Source: Bradyrhizobium genosp. L | Lineage (GTDB): Bacteria > Pseudomonadota > Alphaproteobacteria > Rhizobiales > Xanthobacteraceae | Direction of reading: 5' to 3' | Assembly: GCF_015624485.1 (NCBI RefSeq) | Contig: NZ_CP061378.1 | Location: 5,890,001-5,954,000 of the forward strand | Length of the DNA stretch: 64,000 nucleotides | Part shown: positions 8,416 to 16,361 of the stretch, one piece after another | How positions within the stretch are numbered: position 1 is the stretch's first letter | Layout: every line of letters begins with the position of its first letter | Position numbers and translations under genes: made by a program | Notes under the pieces: model-generated | Seen by the model: the letters and a program-made list of their open reading frames with translations, nothing else | The model's database searches: none | Told to the model about the DNA's origin: nothing

Positions 8416-8673
8416 ATGCTTGAAAAATCTGCTGGACAGAAGGATTCAGCAAAAAATATCAAGCGCGAAAAGTTCGTCGAACTAGCGGAAAGCCGTACAA
8501 TCAACGCCATCAAGGCTATCCGCGTCATCGGCAAATTGGGGAACAAAAATGCCTACCAATTTGACGACTCGGACGTAGCCAAAATTATCCGAGCTTTGAG
8601 CAAGGAAGTCGAAGCCTTGAAAGCCCGGATGTCCACAACCGGCGGAAAAGAGTCGGTGGAGTTCAAATTGTGA
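8416..8673 (+). CDS. Small helical protein upstream of the ATPase gene
   Basis: 85 residues, charged and mostly helical, with no signal or membrane segment. The first half is basic (KNIKREKFVELAESRTINAI, here cut at 20), followed by IRVIGKLGNKNAYQFDDSDV and a C-terminal coiled-coil-like helix (IIRALSKEVEALKARM). A strong ribosome-binding site (aaaggag) sits 9 nt before the ATG, and an AT-rich promoter-like stretch (8330-8400) lies upstream. The stop codon is 34 bp before the GHKL ATPase gene, so the two are probably cotranscribed. I do not recognise the family. It could be a regulator or a small subunit of the ATPase/methyltransferase system. Confidence 0.7.
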   Translation: MLEKSAGQKDSAKNIKREKFVELAESRTINAIKAIRVIGKLGNKNAYQFDDSDVAKIIRALSKEVEALKARMSTTGGKESVEFKL

Positions 8674-8706
8674 TGTACGGTTCTCACTAACGGGGGGTTG
8701 CAATCA

Positions 8707-11232
8707 ATGACGAACGGCCAGATTCGGGACCTTTGTCTCGCGCTTCTGCATGCTGAATCTGAAGATGAAGCGATCACGGTGCTGAAGGAGGCGGGATATT
8801 GGGACAAGCCTGAACTCTGGCGGCACTACGGGGACTTGGAGAACAACTGGGGCACCGGCGGCAACCAGCAGAGCCTTGCCGAGGCGGCCCTCGCCGAGAA
8901 GTTAGTGAACTCGGTGGACGCCCGACTCATTAACGAGTGCCTGGTGCGGAAAATCGACCCCAAGAGCAAGGAAGCGCCCCAGAGCATTCCGGCCGCGGTC
9001 GCGGCTTTTTTCGAGGAGCCGGGTAAGAAGCAGACGAGCGGCCTCATCGAGAACTGGACCGACGACCGCATCCGCAACGTCGCGCAGGGCATCACGCTCA
9101 CCGCCACCGGCACGCGCCCGACCCTCAATCTCACCATCGCGGACGTGGGCGAGGGTCAGAGCCCTCGCAGGCTGCCGAACACGATCCTGTCGCTCAGCCG
9201 GTCGAACAAGATGTATATCAAGTTCGTCCAGGGACAGTTCAATCAGGGCGGCGCGGGCGCGCTGCGCTTCTGCGGTCAGCGCAATCTCCAGCTCGTCATC
9301 AGCCGCCGTAACCCGGCGCTGCTCGGCCCCGATCCTGACGACATCGACAAGCAGTGGGGCTTCACCATCGTGCGCCGCGAGCGCGCGTCCGAAGCGACCG
9401 ACGGCCGCAAGAACTCGATTTTCACCTACCTCGCCCCGGTTGGGGTCGGCAAAGCACACGAGCCGCGCAACGGCGACGTGCTGGCGTTCACCGCGGCAAC
9501 GATGCCCCTGTTCCCGAATGATGACGAGCCGTTCGGCCGCGAGACCGGCTATGGCACCGCCATCAAGCTCTACGAGTACCAGTACATCGGCGAACGTTCG
9601 AACATCATCTTCGGCAAGCGTGTCATCTTGCGCCGTCTCGAGCTGTTGCTGCCGGAGGTCGCGTTGCCGGTGCGCTTGCACGAGTTTCGCAAAAACCCCG
9701 CCGGCAAGGTGCTGCCCAAGGGTAGCCGCGAGACCACGCTTGTCGGCCTGCGCCGCCGTCTGGTCGATAACGAGAATGTCGAAGCGGGATTCCCGATCAC
9801 GCTGAATTTCTCACCCAAGGGTGAGAAGCTGATCGCCGACGTGTTCGTGTTCAAGCCGGAGGGCACCGAGCGCGACGATGACGAGGAAGAAGGCAAGGAC
9901 CGCAAGAAGCTGGGTGGCATCAAGTCGTATCGCAAGCGCGAGGGCGTCGTGTTCGTCCGTAACGGTCAGACGCAGGGCAGCCTGCCGCGCGACTACTTCA
10001 AGCGCGAAACGCTGAAGCTCAAGTCGATCGCCGAGGACATGCTGGTTTTCGTGGACTGCGACCAGATGAGCCCGGACGTTCGCGAGGATCTGTTCATGCC
10101 TTCGCGCGACCGCCTCGCCGACATTGCGTTTAAGGCCGAGCTTATCGATTCCCTCGATCAGGCGCTCAAGGCCGATGAAACGCTCAAGCAACTCCGCAAC
10201 AAGCGGCAGCAGGAGCGCGTGTCCGAGCAGTTGAAGGACGACCGCCCGCTCAACGATGTATTGCAGACCCTCATCAAGAGTTCGCCCAACCTGACCCAGC
10301 TCTTGCAGCTCGGCCAGCGCATCTCCGCACCGTTCAACACGGTGATGGTATCGAGCCATCCGGAGGAGCCGTTCAAGGGCGAGATTTACCCGACTTTCTT
10401 CAAGACCAAGAACGTTGAGTACGGCAAGGTCTTCAAGCGCATCGCGCCGATCAACCAGCGCATGAAGTTCACATTCGAGACCGACGCGCGCGACGATTAC
10501 TTCCGCCGCCGCATTGAGCGTGGCAACTTCTCACTGATCTACGTGGACAAGAAAGGCAACGAGCAGGACTGCTCATATGTCGGGCCGAACCTGAAAAGCG
10601 GGATCGCGTCGGTCATGGCGAACTTGCCGGACGACGCTGAGATCGGGGATGTCATCAAGCTCATTGCCCGGACCGACGACCCGCACAGCACGTTCGAGAA
10701 TGTCATCGAAGCCACGGTGAAGCCTGCGACCGAGACCCAGCCGGGCGGCGGCGGCACCCGCAAGCCTCCGCAGAACAAGCCCGGCAACGACCGCGAAGCG
10801 CCGCGTCAGCTCTCGACGCCCGCGATCAAGCGCGTATTCCGTGAGGAATGGGAAACGCAGAACCCGCCGTTCAACGAGTGGACCGCCATGCGCGTCGATG
10901 TCGCCGGCTACGACGCGCAGGAGAACGAAATCTACGAGTTCAAGATCAACATGGACAACACCCCGCTCTTGAACGAGATCAAACAGCGTAAGCTTGAGGA
11001 CATGACCGCGCGCAATCAGTTCCTCTACGCGAATGTCCTGGTCGGTTTGTCCCTGCTGCTCCAGGACAAGCAGTCGCCGGAGAACAACGACGAGAACGCG
11101 CCGTCGATCGAGACGCGCATCGAGGAAACGACGCGAGCGATGGCGCCGTTCATACTCGCGCTGACTGGCCTCGGCCAGCAGGACTTGTCCGAGGGTGATG
11201 ATCTCGACGGACTTGAAGCTGCGACGGGCTGA
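8707..11232 (+). CDS. Large GHKL-type (Hsp90/MutL-like) ATPase, candidate defence protein
   Basis: 841 residues from ATG 8707, preceded by a run of G (8692-8697) that can serve as ribosome-binding site. The N-terminal third shows a GHKL ATP site: N box EKLVNSVDAR (Glu64, Asn68, Asp71), G1 box IADVGEGQSP (Asp146, Gly148, Gly150) and a Gly-rich lid FNQGGAGALRF (about 178-188). A long middle region without a recognisable domain follows, with charged segments (RDDDEEEGKDRKK). After a Pro/Gly-rich linker (about 685-700) comes a C-terminal domain with IYEFKINMDNTPLLNEIK and YANVLVGLSLLLQ. GHKL proteins act as ATP-driven clamps (MutL, MORC, Hsp90, topoisomerases). Its convergent partner is a DNA methyltransferase on the same island, which suggests a DNA-sensing defence role. 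I know of no named system that fits exactly. Confidence 0.8.
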   Translation: MTNGQIRDLCLALLHAESEDEAITVLKEAGYWDKPELWRHYGDLENNWGTGGNQQSLAEAALAEKLVNSVDARLINECLVRKIDPKSKEAPQSIPAAVAAFFEEPGKKQTSGLIENWTDDRIRNVAQGITLTATGTRPTLNLTIADVGEGQSPRRLPNTILSLSRSNKMYIKFVQGQFNQGGAGALRFCGQRNLQLVISRRNPALLGPDPDDIDKQWGFTIVRRERASEATDGRKNSIFTYLAPVGVGKAHEPRNGDVLAFTAATMPLFPNDDEPFGRETGYGTAIKLYEYQYIGERSNIIFGKRVILRRLELLLPEVALPVRLHEFRKNPAGKVLPKGSRETTLVGLRRRLVDNENVEAGFPITLNFSPKGEKLIADVFVFKPEGTERDDDEEEGKDRKKLGGIKSYRKREGVVFVRNGQTQGSLPRDYFKRETLKLKSIAEDMLVFVDCDQMSPDVREDLFMPSRDRLADIAFKAELIDSLDQALKADETLKQLRNKRQQERVSEQLKDDRPLNDVLQTLIKSSPNLTQLLQLGQRISAPFNTVMVSSHPEEPFKGEIYPTFFKTKNVEYGKVFKRIAPINQRMKFTFETDARDDYFRRRIERGNFSLIYVDKKGNEQDCSYVGPNLKSGIASVMANLPDDAEIGDVIKLIARTDDPHSTFENVIEATVKPATETQPGGGGTRKPPQNKPGNDREAPRQLSTPAIKRVFREEWETQNPPFNEWTAMRVDVAGYDAQENEIYEFKINMDNTPLLNEIKQRKLEDMTARNQFLYANVLVGLSLLLQDKQSPENNDENAPSIETRIEETTRAMAPFILALTGLGQQDLSEGDDLDGLEAATG

Positions 11233-12439
11233 CCGTCGCCTTCCGGTGAAAAAGAACAACCTCCTGCGAGCCAGGAGTTTCGCCGCGTTGCATGCTGTAC
11301 CAGCGGCGTCCCGGCACGCTACGCCAAAGTCTACCGTCTGCCTCCTGGGCCAGAACGGGCAGCGTCATTTCTGAAAGGCCACAAGCCTCCATCGCGTCCA
11401 GATAGCGCGCGAGCTGCCTACGGGCATCCGAGAACGCGATCATCTGGACGATGGTGGTGTCCTTGTTGGCGAGCGCCGCTACGGACGACATCGATGCCTT
11501 GATGTTCGCGAAATAGCTATCGAGTTGCGGATTCTTGCGGTCGCCCATCGTGTAATAGCTCGCGCCCGAACCATCGAGCTTGTTCGCGATCATGAAGGGC
11601 AGCGGCGTTTCCTTGCGCCCATCGACCTGCCAGCGGTGATACAGAACGTGGACGCCGGGATATGGCGGTGACGTGACCACGAGCCGAGGGGCGCGCATGC
11701 CTCGAACATTGTCATCGTGTTCAATGCCAGCGGTACTTCGCCGCAGGACTGTCACGCCTTGACGCCCATTCGCTTTCACGGCCGCGCGCAACTCCCGCGC
11801 CCCCTGCACCATGTCTTTCGCGGTATCCGTCAGGACGCGACGGAAGTCTTCAATGGTCGCTTGTTTACTTCTGCCGTCTAGCGCCCATTGTGCAGACCGC
11901 AGGACCACGCAGCGCCCAAAAGACTCCAGGCGCGGAGTACCGAGCTTCATTGCGCTCGCGATCGATTGCTCGATCGCCTTGCGCATGCGCCAACGGTCGG
12001 GGTGATCCAGATGCTTGTAGTAACCGAGGTCTTCATAGTCCGACAGCACGACGGACGGACGGTGGATATCCACCGATCTCGCCACCCGGTCGGACCACCA
12101 ATCGAGCCGATCAAGTTCGGCTTCGGAGTAAATCGTGCACTTCACAGTCGAGACGAACTCGGCGAGCGTGCTGATGTCAACGCCCATGCCTTCGCGCCCC
12201 GCGGCGAGCGCTTCGACGACCGTTGTTCCGCCGCCGACATGCGGATCGAGCACGAGATCGCCGGGATTAGTGAACGCTCCTATAGCGGCGCGGGCGAAGA
12301 CGGGTGAGAAGCGAGCAGGGTATTTGTAGAAGCCGTGTGTCAGTCCCCGGACGGGCTCCGTCGTGCGCGCAGCCGCTACCAATGCGCTCTGCGCATCGTC
12401 AGACAACTGCAAGTAGCGCTTATTCCGAGATTCATGCAT
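11150..12439 (-). CDS. DNA amino-methyltransferase (N4-cytosine/N6-adenine type)
   Basis: 429 residues. The SAM-binding motif I is LVLDPHVGGGTTVVEAL (residues 62-78), preceded by a motif X-like HGFYKYPARFSP. The catalytic motif IV is TSPPY (256-260), which marks an exocyclic-amino DNA methylase. About 180 residues lie between motifs I and IV, room for a target-recognition domain, as in alpha-class order (X-I-TRD-IV). The stop lies inside the 3' end of the convergent ATPase gene, an 83-bp overlap, and the basic tail after FHRKA may be non-conserved. No restriction nuclease gene is adjacent. Its likely job is to mark host DNA, with the GHKL ATPase as sensor or effector; an orphan methylase is the alternative. 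Confidence 0.85.
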   Translation of the reverse strand: MHESRNKRYLQLSDDAQSALVAAARTTEPVRGLTHGFYKYPARFSPVFARAAIGAFTNPGDLVLDPHVGGGTTVVEALAAGREGMGVDISTLAEFVSTVKCTIYSEAELDRLDWWSDRVARSVDIHRPSVVLSDYEDLGYYKHLDHPDRWRMRKAIEQSIASAMKLGTPRLESFGRCVVLRSAQWALDGRSKQATIEDFRRVLTDTAKDMVQGARELRAAVKANGRQGVTVLRRSTAGIEHDDNVRGMRAPRLVVTSPPYPGVHVLYHRWQVDGRKETPLPFMIANKLDGSGASYYTMGDRKNPQLDSYFANIKASMSSVAALANKDTTIVQMIAFSDARRQLARYLDAMEACGLSEMTLPVLAQEADGRLWRSVPGRRWYSMQRGETPGSQEVVLFHRKATVSPSQLQVRRDHHPRTSPAGRGQSARV

Positions 12440-12744
12440 CGGTAACCATAAACACCGAACATGGTTAACGCCCTCCTAACTGGAGTTCCATAGGCCGCAG
12501 GAGTTGTATGGACCCATCCCAGGCGACACCAAGCCTGATAGCTTTTCCCCGCAATCTCAGAGAGTTAGCCGGGCGTGGATCGATCCCCTTCCCAGGGAGG
12601 GGCTTAGGCAACCAAAAATATCCAATATTTTCAATCACTTAGATGCATGAGTTCTTCACAAGGAACGGCGTGCAAAATGTGTGATCGAACAACGATTTCG
12701 CTTACAACGTATTGATATTGTTTATATTTTATCCTCGACTATCG
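12440..12744. other. Gene-free, AT-rich right end of island 2
   Basis: I find no convincing coding frame between the methyltransferase start and the third attachment repeat. The stretch 12605-12740 is markedly AT-rich, similar to the DNA before the middle repeat. It may hold the methyltransferase promoter and recombinase arm-binding sites. Confidence 0.5.
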
Positions 12745-12797
12745 CCCTTCACACGGGAGAGGTCCAAGGTTCGATCCCTTGTGCGTCCACCATTAAC
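12745..12797 (+). repeat. Attachment-site repeat, right copy
   Basis: 53 bp identical to 5583-5635 (tRNA-Val 3' half through ccaccattaac). It most likely represents the original chromosomal end of the tRNA gene, displaced by the islands, and marks the right boundary of the inserted DNA. Confidence 0.92.
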
Positions 12798-13338
12798 TCA
12801 GCGAAATCAATCGATTGTCGGACCGAGATGTTCTCCGCCTTGCTGTGGAGCGGGCGAAACAACCTGATCAGAGCGGTACGAACATGCGCAAAATCGATGG
12901 AGGCTATCGATACTCAGCCACTCACGACGGTCTGGCTGCAGGTTCGGCTCCTGCCGGACCACCGATAAATCGACGGCTTCGTCCGCGCGGCACAACCGAC
13001 GTCGGATTTTTGCAAACACAAGTGGTCGCTACTGGCGATCCGCACGAGACCATGTTGAGGTCACGAAATTTCGTAGTCGTTTTGCCGACCGGCCGCGACT
13101 CCGATACGTCTTGGATCGTATTGCCTCAGCTTGAGCACATCGGAATGGCATCGGCAAAAAATTGTCGTTCAGCAAAGAGGCGTCTCAAAATATAAATTTT
13201 TCCTTGCTTCATAATTGATCTGTGAACCAACGCATAAAGTCTGCGGCGGAAATATGGCAAGAACTTTCCGTCGAGACTTCCCGCTGACCAGCGTTCCTCA
13301 AGACCAGACGGAAAGTCGGCAGAGCGTTGGGGGCTCAA
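12798..13338. other. Gene-free interval right of the islands
   Basis: 541 bp with no frame I would call a gene. The frame at 12815-13195 lacks a ribosome-binding site and any recognisable domain. The 3' part (about 13185-13240) is AT-rich and may hold the promoter of the operon starting at 13339. Confidence 0.5.
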
Positions 13339-15867
13339 ATGAACGCTGTCGTTTTCAATACGGCTCGCCGTGACCAGCGGCGATGGCTACGCCACAGGGC
13401 CGTCTATTATGTTCTCATTCACGACGGCGATACGTTCGTCCCGAACGCCCGCCTCACATCGATCGTCCTTGATAACGGCGCGCTGATCGTCGGCGGAACG
13501 CCGATCTACAACGCCCGGTTCACGGCGGATCACATTGCTTGGGTCCAGCAGAGCGCGGGCCTGTACTCGGCCGGCCACATCTATCTCCATGGCGAAGGGC
13601 TGAACGCGCACGGCGTGGTCTATCAGGGCACGTCGCGCGCGGATGCCGTCAGCCATGACTTCATCGGGACGAGCATCAAGCCTGCCGCCTACAGGACGGC
13701 GGTCACGACCTCCGCCTACCCTGATTCCAGCGATCACCCGGCGGTCCCCTCGAGCGATTGGCGGGCCGGACCCGAACTCGCGATCGGCTACGAGATGCGG
13801 GTGGGGTTTACGATGCCGGAGCCCGTCGTGGCGCTGGGCGGTCGCGACGTCACGCGTTTCGCGACCTGGTCGGTCGACGCCAAGGGCGAAGCACTGCTGT
13901 TTCTTGCGCTGGACGACGCCGCATGTGCGGCGCTCGGCCCCGATGCGCCGAGATCGGCTTGGCTGGCGTTTGATATCTCCAGCCCGCATCCGACAGGCGC
14001 CGGCGCCGTCACGGCATGCTGCGGACCGACACCGCCGCCGGGACAGCGTTTCCTCTTCACCGCCACTCCGGTCGCGGAGACCGCGAGGCTCGCGATCGCG
14101 CCGCTGAGGAGCATCCCGCGCGAAACGCTGACCGCCGCCGTCGGCGCGCTGACCATCGCCGATCTCATGACGATCCTGCCCGACGACACCGTCACCGACT
14201 ACGCGCGAGCGGCCCTGTTGCGCAACATGAAATGGGCGATGGGACAGGACGATACCCAGCGCGACTGGCTGGACAAATTTCTCGGCCAGATTCCGCCGAC
14301 GATCGAGTCCACAGAGGCGACCGATCTCATTCGCAGCAGTCTGTCATGGTATCAGAGTGACTTCGCCAAGGCCTACCTGACCGAGATGTTTCAGAAATAC
14401 GACGGCCACGACGTTCCCGAATATCGGCGCCTCAACGATCAGCAGGCCGCGAAGCTGGATGAATATTTTGTATCCGGTCTGGCGGCGTCGGCCGACTACA
14501 GCAAGCAGCAGAGCGGCCTCTATGTCGAGGCGTTCCGCACCAGCCTTCCGGCCATCAACGCGTATCTCTCCGATGGTCCCGGCGGGGGCGAGAAATGGGC
14601 CCAGGCGCTGTTCGAAAAGCTGACCGACGGCGCTCAATTCACACTGATGGTCAATCGGGTGGCGGGAGCGCTGGGCGACAAGGCGGCGATGGCGCCCGTG
14701 AACAATTTCGCATCGCTTCTGACCGCGCTGCAGCCCGACGCGACGCTGGCGCGATCCTATTTCAAATCGATCCTGACCGGAACCGTCACAAAGCTCGCGC
14801 CCAAGGCGATCCATTCCGACAAAGACATGATCATGCAATGGCTTCCATCGGCGCTGGAAGCGATACTGCGGCATTTCGCCGATCACGACGGCGACAGGCC
14901 CGACGGCGTCGACATCACCGAGCAAGAAGCCAAGGACATGCTGGACCTCTATTTGAAGAGTCCGGCCGATATCAGTTCCGCCCTCGGCGACTTGATCGCC
15001 AAAGTGATCGCGAGCGACCTGCTCGATCAGATCGTGCAATTGGAAGACCAGTTCGGCAGCATCGCCGAACGCTGGCCCGCCTTCGCGAAGGCGTCGAAAC
15101 TGTTGTTCGCCCTCGGCTGGATCGGCAGCGTCAGCAACATTCTCGTGATCCTGATCAAGGGCGATTGGTCGAAGATGACCGACGTCCAGAAGGCCCAGTT
15201 CGTGACGGACTTCGCAAAGACGACGTTGGACGGGTTCGACGCCGTGCCCGAAATCTACAACGGGGTGAAGTCGATCACGGTCAAGGTCTGGAGCAGGGCG
15301 ATGAGCGAAGCCAACGCGCCCGAACTCCAGATCGAGATGCAGTCGATTTCCGAACAGGCCCTGGACGGAGAGGACCTGGTCGTCGCCGTTGCGAATGAGG
15401 TGAGCCCGCTGCTGGAGGCTGGTGCGGCCGAAACCAGCGCCTTCGCAAGGATATTCGCCGAGGGCGTCGTGAGCGGCGTCGTCAAGATCTTCGGCGCGGT
15501 CGCAGCGCTCGCGATGGCCGGCTATTCGCTTTGGCAGGCGATCAAGGACATCGAGGGCGGAAAGGGCGTCACCATCATCGTTCTCGACTTCCTGATCGTC
15601 ACGGCGAATCTGGTGAGCGCGGGACTCCTGATCGCAGGCTTGATGACCGCCACCAGCATATTTCCGCCTGCCGCCGCGCTCGCAGCCCTCGCCGGCGCGA
15701 TTCTGTCGATCATCGAGGTGTCTCTGGAACCGCCGCCACCGAATCCGATTGACGATTTCATGAAGGATGTCGGCATTCCGTGGGTCGATGCGTACAGCTC
15801 GCCCTTGACCACCAAGCAGCCCTCGCCTCAGTTGATGCGTTTGGCGCGGACGGGGTGGGCCCGATGA
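13339..15867 (+). CDS. Large protein of unknown function with C-terminal hydrophobic hairpins
   Basis: 842 residues from ATG 13339; a TTG four codons upstream is also in frame. The N-terminal third is beta-rich with no signal peptide. The middle (about 280-640) is alpha-helical and charged, with a short hydrophobic stretch at KLLFALGWIGSVSNILVILI. The last 150 residues contain two or three strongly hydrophobic segments (VVSGVVKIFGAVAALAMAGY, TIIVLDFLIVTANLVSAGLL, AAALAALAGAILSIIEVSL), then a Pro-rich tail. This build, a soluble body with late hydrophobic hairpins and no leader, recalls pore-forming or membrane-inserting effectors, but no family is recognised. It is the first gene of a three-gene operon joined by ATGA overlaps. 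Confidence 0.7.
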   Translation: MNAVVFNTARRDQRRWLRHRAVYYVLIHDGDTFVPNARLTSIVLDNGALIVGGTPIYNARFTADHIAWVQQSAGLYSAGHIYLHGEGLNAHGVVYQGTSRADAVSHDFIGTSIKPAAYRTAVTTSAYPDSSDHPAVPSSDWRAGPELAIGYEMRVGFTMPEPVVALGGRDVTRFATWSVDAKGEALLFLALDDAACAALGPDAPRSAWLAFDISSPHPTGAGAVTACCGPTPPPGQRFLFTATPVAETARLAIAPLRSIPRETLTAAVGALTIADLMTILPDDTVTDYARAALLRNMKWAMGQDDTQRDWLDKFLGQIPPTIESTEATDLIRSSLSWYQSDFAKAYLTEMFQKYDGHDVPEYRRLNDQQAAKLDEYFVSGLAASADYSKQQSGLYVEAFRTSLPAINAYLSDGPGGGEKWAQALFEKLTDGAQFTLMVNRVAGALGDKAAMAPVNNFASLLTALQPDATLARSYFKSILTGTVTKLAPKAIHSDKDMIMQWLPSALEAILRHFADHDGDRPDGVDITEQEAKDMLDLYLKSPADISSALGDLIAKVIASDLLDQIVQLEDQFGSIAERWPAFAKASKLLFALGWIGSVSNILVILIKGDWSKMTDVQKAQFVTDFAKTTLDGFDAVPEIYNGVKSITVKVWSRAMSEANAPELQIEMQSISEQALDGEDLVVAVANEVSPLLEAGAAETSAFARIFAEGVVSGVVKIFGAVAALAMAGYSLWQAIKDIEGGKGVTIIVLDFLIVTANLVSAGLLIAGLMTATSIFPPAAALAALAGAILSIIEVSLEPPPPNPIDDFMKDVGIPWVDAYSSPLTTKQPSPQLMRLARTGWAR

Positions 15868-16361
15868 GCGCGAACGCCGGCGGCACCACCACCTCGACCT
15901 TCCAGACCATGATCGGATCGACGCGCGTGCCGCCATCGTCGACAGAGACGACGCACCCCTCGGCCCCGGGCTTGCCGTTGACCTTGTCAGTGACGATGGA
16001 GGGGGACGATCCGAACATAACTGTCCAGCTCGGAGATACCGACGTGCTCGGCGGCGACGATGACGCCTCCTACGCCGATCTGGTCGCGGGAGCGGGCGAC
16101 ACGCTCGTCATCAAGATCGACCTCAGCGCGATCGCGAGCCTCGCCTGCAACGGATCGCCGGATTTCTATCTGATTTGCTCGGCGACGATCGATGCGGCGG
16201 GGGCGGCCTTCCAGGGCTCGGTTCAGTCGATCTGCCGGGACCGCAAGGGCGTCGGCGACTTCAAATGGACAGGTCATGTTCCGCCGGGCGTCGCTGCGGA
16301 GACGCGGCGCGTCTGTCGCCGGATCGTCGATGAGCTCAAGCGCCGGGAGATCAAAGCATGA
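15864..16361 (+). CDS. Small acidic protein of unknown function, second gene of the operon
   Basis: 165 residues from ATG 15864, which overlaps the preceding stop (ATGA), indicating translational coupling. The Thr/Ser/Pro-rich N-terminus leads into a beta-rich acidic domain (TLSVTMEGDDPNITVQLGDT, then VLGGDDDASYADLV) with two or three Cys residues (ASLACNGSP, FYLICSAT, SICRDR). A basic C-terminal helix follows (AETRRVCRRIVDELKRREIK). There is no signal peptide. The tight coupling to both neighbours suggests a partner or chaperone-like role for the large upstream protein; this is inference from gene order only. Confidence 0.65.
   Translation: MSANAGGTTTSTFQTMIGSTRVPPSSTETTHPSAPGLPLTLSVTMEGDDPNITVQLGDTDVLGGDDDASYADLVAGAGDTLVIKIDLSAIASLACNGSPDFYLICSATIDAAGAAFQGSVQSICRDRKGVGDFKWTGHVPPGVAAETRRVCRRIVDELKRREIKA

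Larger units (their letters stand above)
6944..12797. mobile_element. tRNA-Val-inserted island 2 (5.9 kb): IS630 copy plus GHKL ATPase/methyltransferase pair, no integrase
   Basis: DNA between the second and third tRNA-derived repeats. It holds an insertion sequence (7077-8119), a small helical protein gene, a GHKL-type ATPase gene and a convergent DNA methyltransferase gene. AT-rich stretches occur at 8330-8400 and 12610-12740, unlike the GC-rich chromosome around it. No recombinase other than the IS transposase is encoded. The arrangement is that of a defence or modification cargo island mobilised by a recombinase encoded elsewhere, or one that has lost it. Confidence 0.8.

Noticed and set aside
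11233..12439. Restriction endonuclease partner for the methyltransferase
   Set aside because: No adjacent gene shows a nuclease motif. IYEFK in the ATPase C-terminus resembles an ExK but lacks a convincing upstream Pro-Asp, so it is not claimed.
5632..12797. Hidden integrase gene in the islands
   Set aside because: I looked for tyrosine-recombinase (R..HxxR..Y) or serine-recombinase signatures in the frames of both strands and saw none beyond the IS630 transposase.
12815..13195. 126-codon frame right of the islands
   Set aside because: No ribosome-binding site, no conserved-looking features; could be a relic but cannot be supported as a gene.
14344..15936. Open minus-strand frame of 530 codons
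   Set aside because: Shadow of the large orphan gene at 13339; Arg/His-rich with no ribosome-binding site.
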